Shown here piece after piece: positions 1 through 12,527 of a stretch of DNA of 64,000 nucleotides (its first letter is position 1; the number at the start of each line of letters is the position of its first letter). Source of the stretch: Hofstenia miamia (Eukaryota; Xenacoelomorpha; Acoela; Hofsteniidae); assembly GCA_900660155.1 (NCBI GenBank), contig CABFPE010000042.1, forward strand, positions 15,146 to 79,145. Reading direction: 5' to 3'. The notes under the pieces are model-generated. The model did no database searches. It was not told where the DNA came from and saw only the letters and a list, made by a program, of their open reading frames with translations. Position numbers and translations under genes: made by a program.

Positions 1-210
1 TAGTTTACAATCACAGTTAATCATTAGCTATTCATGTTATCGATTTCCCTCGCAAATCAAATTAAATTTGAGCAACACATTTAGCACCATCGAGGGGACA
101 TAATTTCTTTCGTAAACCTGAGCTCGAAATAACTCTTAGGTCATAATGACGTTAATACAAAAAGGATAAAAATAAATAATAATCACGAAAATTCCCCGAG
201 TGACTCTACA
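1..210 (-). mobile_element. LTR fragment (family B), cut by window edge
   Basis: Read on the minus strand, the sequence starts TGTAGAGTCACTCGGGG at 210 and runs left. Bases from about 30 to 210 resemble 54115-54304, which is the start of an LTR next to a polypurine tract. No polypurine tract or internal region adjoins this copy at 211, so it looks like a solo or truncated LTR. It is an old copy judging by its divergence from the one at 54 kb. Confidence 0.6.
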
Positions 211-946
211 ATAACAAGTGATTGAGAACTTGTATAATCTTACAGTTTATCACAAAAATATTGACGTTGAATGACCAAAGAAATAGTTATAAATAAGGCA
301 CATAAAGTTTCACAACAACAAAATATGAGCAACCCATTTCGATCACATTTCAGCCTATATTATTGCTTAGATGAAATTTGAGAATGCCATGCATGAGCAC
401 AGAATAAGCATCGTACACAGCAACTAAAAGAGGAGTATTGATATTGATTTCGAATCAATGAATAAGATAATTGCTAAAAGGAGAGTTGTTTTCAATTAAG
501 AAACCCTAACAATCGACATTACTAAGTATAAAGAAATTCAACTCACAAACTAAGTAATTGTGAAGAGAGAACTTCTTCAAACTGTAAGCAGACGGTATTT
601 TTGTAATGTATGGATAGAGCATATTTAATGCTGCACCCACTAGAAAAAACTACTTTATTACCCATACCCACAGGTACCCAAAATTTTTTACTCACTCATA
701 CCAGAGAATTGTAACTTTCCTCAATGTTCTTAATCAAATAGAAATTTTCTACATTTCAAACAATTCAATTCATTATATTGCATTTTCTCAACATTTTATT
801 TAAAATTCATGTTTTGAAAAACTGCCAATTGCATTCATAAAAAAATCGATTTTTCAACATTATCAAATTATTTCTCTAAGTCTATTTCAAATTTGGCAAT
901 ACTCGGATATTGACACGTCTATTGGTAAGTAGGCAAACCCTGTTAT
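211..946. other. A+T-rich stretch without recognised gene
   Basis: No open frame of note, no RNA gene and no terminal repeats were recognised here. It lies between two LTR fragments and may be old transposon debris. Confidence 0.5.
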
Positions 947-1578
947 TGTAGCATCATCCAAACAAATCGAAAATAAGCTGCAAATTTCGAGCAGAACGAA
1001 AATAAGATCGAAGAAACAATGATTGGAAATATTGTATTTAGATCAATTAGATTAATTTAGATTTATTTGTATTATGCAACCAAGAAAAGTTTAAATTTGA
1101 TATCAACAGGTACTTTTCTGGAATTACTATAAATATGAATTAGATACTGTAAGCAATTGATAAAGAATTTCATTCGGAATTCTTATTTTGTTCTACTATA
1201 ACGGTTTGATTATTTAATACAATGTTGAGCTAATCGAGTGGTGTTTAGTAGTGGTCTGGATCCATCACAGAGAACGATTCAAGGGTCCCTGTGCCAGATC
1301 ATGAAAGTGCACATAAGTTAGGTATAGGGGTTTTTCTCTCGATTAGTCGACTAGCAATCACTTACTACATGTATTAAAATAATTAACTATGAACAAATGG
1401 TTGGATGACCAAAACTTAGGAAATATATTAATATTATTTTAGATCCAAATTAGTGACCAATAAATGACTGATAAACTGACCGTACATGTATTACTTTATA
1501 AATGTAAGTTAGGAAGCTGTTCGAAACTAATATATTTAGAAATGCCAATATATTTCGGTAATGGCTACATGTAATAAT
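947..1578 (+). mobile_element. Partial LTR, family A
   Basis: Starts TGTAGCATCATCC and follows the first 640 or so bases of the LTR at 42461-43600 with moderate divergence. It stops being similar just after the shared ATGGCTACATGTAAT near 1576. It faces the opposite way to the gag/protease relic that follows, so the two do not belong to one intact element. Fossil, truncated at its 3' side. Confidence 0.75.
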
Positions 1579-1639
1579 TAATTTTTCTTTGTATTGATTA
1601 CTGTGAATGTCTGCTGAAATGTTGTATTTGCTACTCATA

Positions 1640-3744
1640 TGGGTACTTCTTCAGTTGCCCTTTAACATCTATGTAATCTCCAGATGCATTTATCAGTCTG
1701 TTTTTCTCATTATTTAAATGTTTCCATTCAAAGCCTACTTTTGCTGCACAATTGTCAGTTATTATCAATATAACTGCTCCTGTATCTATTGTGGCATTGA
1801 CCATAACTCCATTAATTACAACTGTTATTGTTTTATTGGAGATGGCGCTCCTTCTAGTTTAAATCGTCCATTTCTGTAGATTCAGTTTCTTTGTTGCTTT
1901 CTTGTTCCTCCTCAATTTTGACTAAATCCTCCTCATTGAAATATGCTTCTTCTTCTTCTATCTAATTAATTTGTCTTTTACAATATCTCTTCATGTGTCC
2001 CTTATTGCTGCACATCTGGCATTTCAGGTCCTTTTGTTTTATTTGTTTAATTGTTCCACCCTTGAGTTTTATTTTTAACATTTCCTCTTCTGATTTCTTA
2101 TTCAGTACTTTTCCTATTGACTTACCAGTTATAGGCGTTGTATTATTTATTACCAACTTTCCTATCATTGAATTTTCATTAATCCTTGCATTGTTTTCCA
2201 TTGTAATTTGTATTGCAAGTCCTTTTCTAATCATTTTATCCAGTGAGTTATCTGCATCTCATTTAATTTGAAATTGTTGACATATCATTTCCAGTAGACC
2301 TTTGCAAATGTGTGAGAATAAATCGTATTTTGAATACATTTGTTCTCTTGAGCTGAGTTTTAGTAACCTTTCTACTTGCAACATATAGTTTCTTAAGTCA
2401 TCTCTGTTATTCATCTTCATTCCATTTAACAACTTTCAGTATTGACTCTTGAAACTCTCATTGTTGTAGTATTGTTGATACTCTCCTATCAATTTTTTGT
2501 AATTAGTTTTTGTCTGTATATCCAACACTAAATAATGTTGGTATGCTGCTCCACTTAGATATAATGGAAACCTTGCTGCTGCTCATTGTTGAGTTGCTTT
2601 CCTCTCTCTCTCATACTCATCTTGAAAATGTGTAGCCATTCATTGAATGTCAGTGAGTAATTGTCAACTCTCCCTGTGAACTTCAGTAGTATTGCTTTAC
2701 ATACTGACGTATCATCATCCTCATCTTCTGCTAGTATTGTATTTTCAAATATTGGTTTTTTCTCTGTTGGTTTTGTACAATTTTCTTGCACTTGCTTTGT
2801 TATGTCTCCTACATATTTTTCAATGAATTCCTCTTCAGTTTGACATTGTTTGTACCTGTCCATCAGCGGATCTCTATGAGGTATGGCCTCATCTAACTTT
2901 CAAGGCTTCTCAATTATGGTAATTTCTATTGATTTAACGTTTTCATCTCTTTTTTCTTTGTTATTTAATACCATTAACCATATCTCGTCTTTTAAAGTAT
3001 CAATTTCTATCTGTTTGCTCATATTCTCTTCTCTAAAGTTTATATTTTCTTCATGTAACATCTTCATTAGTTGTTGCAGTGCTTCACTTTGAACTTTAAT
3101 TTCTTTGTTCACTTCAGTTAGTTTCTCTATTTGTTTTTGAAACAAGATTCGTTGCTCCATCAATTGTGTACTCATATCCTCTATAATTTCCTCAATACGT
3201 TTTTCTTTTCAGTGTTTGCTATTTCTATTTCAAATATTCTTTGAGTTAACTGTTCTATCCGTACTGTCAACTTCTGTCTTTCTTTATTATTGTTTTCAAT
3301 TATTTCCGTCAATTGAACTATTGTGAGTTCACTGTTTAGTTGTGCTGGCTGTGCACTAGTTCCATTGGAGACAGTTTGCTTTCAGGGGACATTGTCATAT
3401 CTTGCATTTCTGGGGTTTTTCTCGACTGGGGGTTTTTTTGAGTTTTCACTTTGCTTCTCATCTTCTTCTTAGAATATACCATTATTGTATTTAGCTTTGA
3501 GTAATCCTTTGCTGGTTCCTTTCTACTTTTTTGTGTACTTAAGTAAGGTAGAGCTTATGTTCGTTTCCCTCTTCTTTGATTTCATTTCTTTTTGTGAACT
3601 GAAACAATTTTCTTTGCACTAATTCTCATTTTGGGTCTTTCCACTTTAAGGTTTCCTCCATAATTTCGAGAAGAAACTGCTATCTTTACTCAACTTAGGA
3701 TTTTCTTTCACTTGCACATGTTGGGCGCCTGTCATGGTCACCAT
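1640..3744 (-). mobile_element. Gypsy-like LTR element relic: 5' LTR end, PBS, gag, protease
   Basis: Reading leftward on the minus strand, the order is: an LTR end ...TCTACA at 3744; a primer-binding-site-like motif starting TGGTGACCATGACAGGCGCC at 3743; a coiled-coil, glutamate/lysine-rich gag region (about 3230-2900); a second gag segment (about 2863-2400); a CCHC nucleocapsid knuckle with the pattern CxxCxxxGHxxxxC (about 2040-1980); and a retropepsin-like segment with the motif ATIDTGA (about 1850-1640). This order is that of Ty3/Gypsy elements, and the same parts occur in the element at 42461-50165. Everything after the protease is missing, and the relic abuts an oppositely oriented LTR piece. 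It is broken by several lesions and looks old. Confidence 0.8.
3726..3743 (-). promoter_or_regulatory. Primer-binding-site-like motif
   Basis: Minus-strand TGGTGACCATGACAGGC directly follows the LTR end ...TCTACA. The same core follows the LTR at 43601. In LTR retrotransposons such a site pairs with the 3' end of a host tRNA to prime minus-strand DNA synthesis. Which tRNA is used was not determined. Confidence 0.6.
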
Positions 3745-5540
3745 GTAGAATCTTGCCAACATTAATCTCGACTCAGTTTAGGATTGCTTAACCATACTCT
3801 TATTTAATTCAGGTATTTAATATATGACAGACTAAAAAAACTCTCTCTTTCTATATTGTTGTTAACTGTATTAACTTAATTAATATAACATTAGCTACAT
3901 TTAATGCTCTAACTAACAACAGACATTTTAGAACGAGAGTGAGAGATGGTATACAGGGTTGAAAGCCAACTCGAAGCAATGCACAAAAGAATACTTTGTC
4001 TTTGTGAACAATTCCAGCTCTACTCGGACATTGAAGGAATTACCAATGGTTGATTCAGTGTATGTAACATTGTCTCAGAAACCAATTGTGTATGATAACT
4101 TAATAGTTTAGTGCATTGATTGTTCTTATTATTGTTGCAGTTAAAATATAAGGAAGTAATGCAACCGTGGTGCTTTAGCTTGTTATCTTTCCGTACCCTA
4201 TAGATATAAGTGTACATGTTAGCCCTTGATACATGTGAACAATCAATGTGGTCAGCAATAAAACTATTTTATAAGTTGTTTGAAAGTTGAATAATTTACT
4301 AACAGTCAATTGATTGATTAACCAAGAAAAATGATATAGGTAAAACATTTCTTTTCTGCTGAGGGTTGATCTAACAGCAATAATACTAACTTGTGAATAA
4401 TGAATGATAGGAAAGCAGGAAAGCTATAACGAATAAAAATCCCTATCCTTACACCTAACCTATAAGCACATCGAGAAATCAACAACTACCAGCTGCACCG
4501 CACTTTTGAAAGGCTATTGTGTGCTGGCCATTCCAGACTTCCCTTAATGTAGTTGGGGACGATCGTCCAGATTACTCTAGTGCTTGACTGTTTAGCTTTC
4601 CATTTAACTAATAAATAAACCTGAGAAAACAAAGAAGTAAATCCAATGAATTTCGTTCATCACCAAATAAATAAATTGCACAATTTTTATACTTAGTAAT
4701 AGCAAACAATCAAACACTTGGCAACTACCTGTTTAATCGATGTTGTTGACAATTTAATGATTTTCCTTTTTTTTCTTCGTCTGCTTTTTGCACACGTCAG
4801 CATTAATTAGCATTTGCGTTTTGGTCTTTTATCATTTGTCAAAAAGTACTGCCAAGCGACTTAATATCAAAATACTACTTATTAAATTTTTACAAATGAT
4901 CTAATTAATAATAATCATGTGTTTACACATAACTTGACCACACATGATGATTATGTTACATTATGTATGATTAATTTAAACGCAATTATAGTTAACATAA
5001 ATATAGATATGCACAATCATTTCTGTAAGGGGTTGCGCCACTTTGTTCCAATATTAAGCGATTGGGGTATAAACCATCATTTGTATATAGAACAGTCACC
5101 AACAAAACTTTACAATATTTTTTACTGTTAATATTGCATTGAACACAATGATACTTGGTAAAAGTTAGCATCCCTTTTACAAGTATATACCATTTACATT
5201 ATAATATACATATAAGATAAATTTTATATTCTATTATGATTAGTACACTATCTTATCACCAAATATTGACATTTTTGAAATATTAATTCCACTAAAAATT
5301 AAGAAACTAATTCATTTGGCATGGTAAAGGAATTTCAATGACCCTGTTACAATGCATAGATGCTACTTTTGCAAAATTTCAACATTATTGCAGTCATATA
5401 ATTAAACCCTTAGGCGCATATAAACAGTATTGAAACCGTCCCTTGATGTTTCAGCATGAGCACTGCGTGAAAGGCCGCAGTGTGGGATGAGCACGGCACA
5501 AAAATTTATACATTTTTCATTAACTGTATGGGGCATCTTA
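3745..5540. other. LTR remainder and A+T-rich sequence, no gene recognised
   Basis: The 5' LTR of the minus-strand relic should occupy the left part of this stretch, but its outer end could not be placed. Around 4435-4620 there are phrases reminiscent of the family A LTR in reverse (TACACCTAAC, a CCAGA box), too diverged to call. A hAT-like end resembling CAGTATTGAAACCGTCCC lies near 5430. No coding region was recognised. Confidence 0.45.
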
Positions 5541-5544
5541 GATT

Positions 5545-6120
5545 AAATCCTATGAATGAATGCTTTTGTCAGAAAATATATTCAATAGTTTAACAAATTC
5601 AAAATTCATGTATGAATTTAAAAAAGAAACGCATTTATTTAATGTTTTGACATGCCATTGTCAAAAAGCTCCCACTATAAAATTCACAAAATATTCATCA
5701 AATCAATTTTTTTACAATATCCTTGGTAGATTTAGATTGTATTTCTATTCATCATTTTTCTTTAAGCTTGGTTCTTTAAATTCTATATACATTGATTCCA
5801 TAATGCTTAGTTCAAAATTATTAATTTCCTTAGATAAAATTCTATATGTAAATTTCACATCACCATTCTTTAGATGATAGGAGATGGTCGATTGATTTTT
5901 GTTCTTGAATTCTGGAATGAAAATTTCTTGATGTCTTTCCAATGTATTGTGCACAGCAGTAGCAAGTATTTCATAAAATTCTACGTTGGCAAGGTTTTCA
6001 ATCTTGGTTTCTGCCTTTCATCCTAATAAGATGTCTTAGTTTATTGATCTTAACTATAAATCCTATCTTTAAAAATGATGGAGTGATTTTTTTCAGATCT
6101 TTCCATAATTTAATTAATTG
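5545..6120 (-). mobile_element. Penelope-like element copy 1, GIY-YIG endonuclease part
   Basis: The minus strand encodes the C-terminal, GIY-YIG-type part of a Penelope-like element. From 5954 leftward the protein reads as an endonuclease tail, with an acidic patch IMESMYIEF and a KEPSL segment, as in GIY-YIG domains that carry a glutamate in this position. Bases 5866-6120 align with 27310-27567 of the second copy. The upstream reverse transcriptase of the same copy lies at 8244-9480, separated by LTR insertions. Several frame breaks make this copy inactive. The minus-strand 3' boundary, near 5545, is uncertain. Confidence 0.65.
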
Positions 6121-6209
6121 CATGCCTCGATATTCAATATTAAAGATGTAATTGTATAAATAATCACTTTGTTTGTTAGTATCTTGAGTTTGTAGTATGT
6201 CTTCTAGTT
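6121..6209. repeat. 89-bp direct repeat flanking LTR, copy 1
   Basis: Penelope-like sequence CATGCCTCGATATTCAAT to CTTCTAGTT, repeated at 7241-7329 and 8244-8332. The uninterrupted equivalent is near 27566-27640. It borders each LTR copy on both sides. Confidence 0.9.
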
Positions 6210-7240
6210 GTTACTGCTTGACTAGTTTCTTCTATTATGTTATGTAACCTTAATTAACTATTCACTTTTTAGGTGACGAAGCCATGCGGTAACCTCTGCA
6301 GCAATCTTCTAGTGGGCTTCTGCCCGAAGCGGATCTCCACATCCAATTTCACCACTCCATCCGTTGCTTGAGTGCCACTTCTTAGCTCAATCAAGATAGC
6401 TTATGTGTATCCTACATTAGCTCAGTGCTTACTCAAGACACGGCACAACTTGACTTAATCTCTATTGTGTAAAAGTGTTATATCTATTTGCAACCTGAAA
6501 CTGTTACTAGTTGTTCATTCAATATTACATGTAGCCATTACCGAAATATATTGGCTTAGTTGAATAATTCTATTCGAACAACTTCCTAACCTACATTTAT
6601 AATTACTACATGTACGGTCATTATATCGGTCAATTATAGGTCATCAATTTAGATCTAAAACAATATTAAGTAATTCCTAAGGTTTGGTTATCCAACCATT
6701 TGTTGAAAGTTAGTTATCTCATACATGTAGAAGAGAAATGCTAGTTGGCTAATCGAGAGAAAACCCCTACACCTAACATATGTGCACTTTCATGGTCTGG
6801 CACAGGGACCCTAGAATCGTTCCCTGTGATGTATCCAGACCACTACTAAACACTGCTCGATTAGCTCGACATTGTATTAAATAATCAAACCGTTAATAAG
6901 ATGAAAAATAAGAATTCTAAGTAAAATTCTTTATCAACTCTTACAATAGTTTTAATTGTATTTATAGTAATTTGAAGGGAAGTACCTGTCGATTCAAATT
7001 TAAACGTCTGCCAAGATGGCGGCTAAAAATAATGTAAGCAACATTTGGTCGAAAATGTTTTTATTGACAGATACAATTATCTCTTTTTTGACACATGTTA
7101 TTTTCTTGGTTGCAGTATACAAATAAATCTGAAATAATCACACTTGATCTAATCATAATATTTTTTAATCACTTCTTTTCGATCTTAGTATCTTCTGCGA
7201 CGTTTGCAGCTTATTTCTGTTTATTTTGGATGATGCTACA
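6210..7240 (-). mobile_element. LTR copy (family A) inserted in Penelope-like element
   Basis: On the minus strand it starts TGTAGCATCATCC at 7240 and runs left for about 1030 bp, matching 42461 to about 43505 of the reference LTR of this family. The last 100 or so bases of the LTR are absent. No gag/pol is attached, so it is a solo, truncated copy. Its insertion is bounded by an 89-bp duplication of Penelope-like sequence, far longer than the 4-6 bp usual for LTR integrases. Confidence 0.8.
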
Positions 7241-8243
7241 CATGCCTCGATATTCAATATTAAAGATGTAATTGTATAAATAATCACTTTGTTTGTTAGT
7301 ATCTTGAGTTTGTAGTATGTCTTCTAGTTGTTACTGCTTGACTAGTTTCTTCTATTATGTTATGTAACCTTAATTAACTATTCACTTTTTAGGTGACGAA
7401 GCCATGCGGTAACCTCTGCAGCAATCTTCTAGTGGGCTTCTGCCCGAAGCGGATCTCCACATCCAATTTCACCACTCCATCCGTTGCTTGAGTGCCACTT
7501 CTTAGCTCAATCAAGATAGCTTATGTGTATCCTACATTAGCTCAGTGCTTACTCAAGACACGGCACAACTTGACTTAATCTCTATTGTGTAAAAGTGTTA
7601 TATCTATTTGCAACCTGAAACTGTTACTAGTTGTTCATTCAATGTTACATGTAGCCATTACCGAAATATATTGGCTTAGTTGAATAATTCTATTCGAACA
7701 ACTTCCTAACCTACATTTATAATTACTACATGTACGGTCATTATATCGGTCAATTATAGGTCATCAATTTAGATCTAAAACAATATTAAGTAATTCCTAA
7801 GGTTTGGTTATCCAACCATTTGTTGAAAGTTAGTTATCTCATACATGTAGAAGAGAAATGCTAGTTGGCTAATCGAGAGAAAACCCCTACACCTAACATA
7901 TGTGCACTTNATAAGAATTCTAAGTAAAATTCTTTATCAACTCTTACAATAGTTTTAATTGTATTTATAGTAATTTGAAGGGAAGTACCTGTCGATTCAA
8001 ATTTAAACGTCTGCCAAGATGGCGGCTAAAAATAATGTAAGCAACATTTGGTCGAAAATGTTTTTATTGACAGATACAATTATCTCTTTTTTGACACATG
8101 TTATTTTCTTGGTTGCAGTATACAAATAAATCTGAAATAATCACACTTGATCTAATCATAATATTTTTTAATCACTTCTTTTCGATCTTAGTATCTTCTG
8201 CGACGTTTGCAGCTTATTTCTGTTTATTTTGGATGATGCTACA
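7241..8243 (-). repeat. Second tandem copy of the 89-bp repeat plus LTR unit, containing an N
   Basis: Repeats the unit 6121-7240 with a 1120-bp period. A single N at 7910 replaces 118 bp present in the first copy (the equivalent of 6790-6907). Only one substitution was noticed by eye in the aligned parts. This is either a real tandem duplication or an assembly join in which the same locus was written twice. Confidence 0.85.
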
Positions 8244-9480
8244 CATGCCTCGATATTCAATATTAAAGATGTAATTGTATAAATAATCACTTTGTTTGTT
8301 AGTATCTTGAGTTTGTAGTATGTCTTCTAGTTATTCTTTTATAATTCTAATGACCATATATGTTGAATATTCATTACGCCTTAATATATCTTAAATCTTT
8401 ATGATTGCTTTATGAAGTTTTTCGTAATTTTGATCAATCATGAAATATCGATGTATCAGACCTTTGATCGTGGATTTCTTGTATGCAAAAGATACATTTG
8501 AATGATAGTAATTACTAAATTTGTATTATTTGGTTTGTTGTAATAAGATGAGATAAATTTGTTCTTTATTCTATCAATGGTAATATTCAAAAATGGTAAT
8601 CTTTTGTTGTTTTCTTACTTGATGGTAAATTGAATTCAAGGAAGGAAGCATGTTTTTAACATTATGTCCTGAAATAACTAGTATATCATCCACATATTGA
8701 ACACAGTAATGAAATCTGCTCATTATTTTGGCAATATTTCATTTTTTGTAAAAATTCCGATGCATAAATATTTGCTAGTGTGTTTGTCCAAGGCAATTTC
8801 CCACTAGAACACCATTTATTTGTAAATATAACTTTTCTTGAAATTCACAGAGGTTTTTTTTGTGCAGAGTAATATCAATGTTTTCAAGGTTTCGTAGTTT
8901 AAACTAAATAGTTTGATGATATATTCTTTCAATAATGATATTGAATATTCAACAGCATCTACCAAAGAAACTTTAAGATCAAGTGAATATAATAATCAAC
9001 ATTCATAGGGTGTTTTTGTTTTTAATTCTTTTAAAATTGATTCTACACTGCAATTTTTTCAGTTTTCTGGTAAACTAGACAATATTGTATTGAGAAGTTT
9101 TCATAATTTTTCATATAACGATCCATTATTTAATGCAATTGGTCTTAAGGGTATGTCAGTTTTCGCACATTTGCTAGTCCATACATAAGATATGCAAATC
9201 TACCACTACACTTTATATTTTCATACATTATTTCATTTATTTTGACTCAGTAATCTACGTAACAATGCATTGAATCTTTTCTCTATTATAATAGGTGTGT
9301 CATTCTTGGCATTTTTTGAGACAGTGAAACTTTCAAATTCATCTCCATTTAAGATTTTCAACATTTTCCATTTTATCAAATGGAACAAGTTTCAAGTTTC
9401 TTTAAAAAATTTTTACAAATTTTTCAAGAAACAAAAGCTTTGATGATTTCAATATGCAAATTAATAGATTCAGAAAATCA
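8244..9480 (-). mobile_element. Penelope-like element copy 1, reverse transcriptase part
   Basis: Aligns throughout with 27567-28720 of the second copy. On the minus strand it encodes a decayed reverse transcriptase: the segment equivalent to the catalytic YVDDI box lies near 8690, the QVNGVLxG segment near 8800-8830, and the conserved LRPI N-terminal motif near 9140. Numerous frame breaks are present. With 5545-6120 it forms one Penelope-like element whose reverse transcriptase and endonuclease are split by the LTR insertions at 6121-8243. Confidence 0.75.
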
Positions 9481-11135
9481 AAATAGTAGTAATGGCTGAG
9501 TCCATCCTAGGAAACAACTTTGATTCTGATTGGTCAAGAGCCAGTCACCTAACATTGTCTCTAATTGGTCAAGAGTGAGGCCATGGATAGTGACGTCATG
9601 CGGTTAAGTTTTGCTGACTAATATTTTCCATAAAAAATTCAATGTAATTACTGACTCACTTTTCTGAAATTTACAGGCCTGATTTCATTACATGTTGGGG
9701 CCAATTTCGTTTACTATTATTCATATATATGTTGGTGCTAATTTAGTTTACAATGATTCATTTACTTTACATGCACCCATGTTTTTTGCTAATATTATGA
9801 CATTGCTAGTCATTTACTTTACATGTACAATTGTTTTTAGTTTCTATAGTGACCCAATAGTTTTCAATTGTAAAAATTCCATGCATTTAATTCATTTTGC
9901 TAATAGCCAAATACAAAATCGAGAAATATTTTGTTAAACTTGACATAACAGCCATAATACATGTTAAAAGCAAACTAATTTTCGGAAAAATTAAACATGG
10001 TTTATGCATAAAGGCGAAATTTTGTTTCCTAAAAATTATGCATGCAATATGTTATTAATAGGATTTATACATCTACATGCTTTCATTAATACACTATTAT
10101 GATATTAGTTTACACAAAGAATCTCTTTTCTGTGTTTCTTTGGTGCTATACACATTTTCATGGTATACACATTTGCAGATTGTTACATCTTTTGTTGACT
10201 TTTACATGGTATTCTTCTTTTCTTCATTTTTTTATGGCTTATACACATTTTGGAGAGTGTACACATTTGCAGATTTTTACAGCTTTGTCAACTTACACAC
10301 CTTTTTTCACTTTTATTTGGTTTATGACATTTGCATGGTTGTATACATTACATGACGTTTCTGCCTGGTAACTTTAATGTGTGAATACAATGACACATTT
10401 GTTATTCATATTTGATGATGGTTTTTTCCATTGATAGATATCATCTCCAATTGTTAAATTTGTAAGCTCCATGACGCGTTCACCATTCTAAATGCATAAG
10501 CGTTTGTAAATAGTGTTCCTCTTGCTAGTTAAAAATAAGAAATTAAACAAAATAATTCCATTCAATCAATTGCAAAAATCATTATATATAATTTAGTTTT
10601 AATCAAAAAACCATGTATGTGGGAAAGACAAATACTAAATGTAAATAGACCCGTAAACAAAAAACATATAATTTAGTTTAAATGTGCATGATGTAAAGAG
10701 ATAATATATCAACGAATATAGCTGGATAAACCATTAATGTATAAATTCGTTTTATTCCAAAAAACAGGTAGGCTTGGAAGTGAAATATTGCATCAATGTG
10801 CATAACCAAATAGAACAATACTGTATATAAAATTGTTTAAATCAAAACATTTATCATAGACATATAAAACAATACTGTATATAAATTTGTTGAAGATAAT
10901 ATAACATACCTGGTTTTCTTTGTGAGATGCATTTGTTGGCCAAGTTTGCTCTGATGTTTAACTAGCTTGAAAAGCAGCAAGTTGATTAATCACAAATTGA
11001 TCTTTAAACATTAAAAGTCTTTAACACGAGGCCATATCATTCATCTTACATTCTTAAACTACATGACGTGAAAATTAGAACAAAGGGAATGGCAGATTGA
11101 TATAAACTTTTTGAAAACAACACATTAATTTTTAA
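9481..11135. other. A+T-rich region without recognised gene
   Basis: Long T-rich runs give short open frames rich in Phe, Tyr, His and Leu, with no recognisable domain. An imperfect 92-bp tandem repeat lies at 10148-10331. A CAAT-type phrase (GATTGGTCAAGAG) occurs twice near 9530 and 9572. Nothing else was supported. Confidence 0.5.
10148..10331. repeat. Imperfect 92-bp tandem repeat, two units
   Basis: TATACACATTTT starts each unit (10148 and 10240), and both units contain TACACATTTGCAGAT about 19 bp further on. The two units have diverged, so the duplication is old. The overlapping open frames here come from the low-complexity T-rich composition. Confidence 0.6.
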
Positions 11136-12527
11136 AAATAATTATTCTTTTCAATTATTTTATTATAATATTTTTGGTAAATTTATTTTTTCAAGTTATT
11201 TATTTTGTTAATTTATTTTTAAATTTGTTTCTTTGTTAAGAGATTTGAATTACAGCATTTTACCAAAACTAAATTTCATGTTAAAAACTATCAGGCACTT
11301 TAATCATTAAAAGATAATGAATTTATGCTGTATATTCACAAATAATTTCAATATGTGTTCTCTCCCAACATCAATTTAGTTGTTACTCATTGTGAGGGAG
11401 CTGGCGTTTTTAATGATATGAACGAAGAAATTCTCTTTTTACAGTTTTTGCTAATGTTTTTCTATTTGTAATTTAGTTTCTTTACACATTGCATTGATAA
11501 TATATATAATGTTTTCATTTGCAAATCAAGTGTCTCTAGGAAATATTTATTGATGTTAGTAATATTTGACATGTAAAGCAATCAATTTCAAACTAAAAAT
11601 TTGCTTAATTGTATAATATTCACTATTTAAATATATAAATAACCTACCCACACTGGAGAAATTCAACCATCCTTGACTCAACCTCTGTAAAACTGAATAA
11701 TGTGCTACATTTTGCAATCTGGAAAATAATATTGAAAGATTTATTTAATTAAAAGCACAAATGTATAGTTCAATCAGATGTAATTATTACATTTGTATTT
11801 CCTTTCTTGATGGTTCAAATATATCATAACTACCATCATATTTGATTCAACCATTCAAAGCTTTACATGTTTAGTAATAGTGCATATTCCATTTTCATAA
11901 TGAATGATGAATGATCAATACAATAGAAAACGCTGCTATGTGTTATAAATTATTGTGACTAGTGCATTAAAAACACATGCATAGGATAAGACATTAAATA
12001 ATTTCGAAAATGCATTAGTTGTATAAGTTTTGCAAAAAAGAGAATAATACATTTTCAAAATATAAAAACGACTTACCTAGTAAAAAAGAAACCAATTTTT
12101 GCTATTAAACTGTACACAAAGACTGACTAATGCATTAAAAATATGTTGTTTCAGTTAAGACAATTGAATTTTCAATATTTATATCTGCTAATGAACTTTG
12201 CTGAAATTAAACATATATTTATAAGATTGAAGTACATTAAAAATGGGTAGTAGTAAAAATGATATTATGATTATAATGTTTTAGCTTGATTCACTGGTTC
12301 AAGTCCAGCCTACCTGATATATTTTACATTATTTCGTAAAACCATCTCTTATTTTTCATGCTTATAGCTAAAAACCAATAATTTATGTAAAATCTATACA
12401 AGAACAATAAATCTGACAAGAAACATGCATTTACACCTACATAAAATTACAAACTAAATTTTAAAACCACACTTGGCTTACAACCCAAATATTTTGAAGG
12501 TTTATCTGGGCATCAAAGAACTTTAAT

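Noticed and set aside
4435-4620. Possible very old reversed copy of the family A LTR
   Set aside because: Only short phrases (TACACCTAAC, CCAGA) match and their spacing does not hold well enough.
10077-10371. Two overlapping plus-strand frames of about 90 codons rich in Phe, Tyr and His
   Set aside because: They follow the T-rich tandem repeat and have no domain or conserved pattern; a membrane protein cannot be supported.
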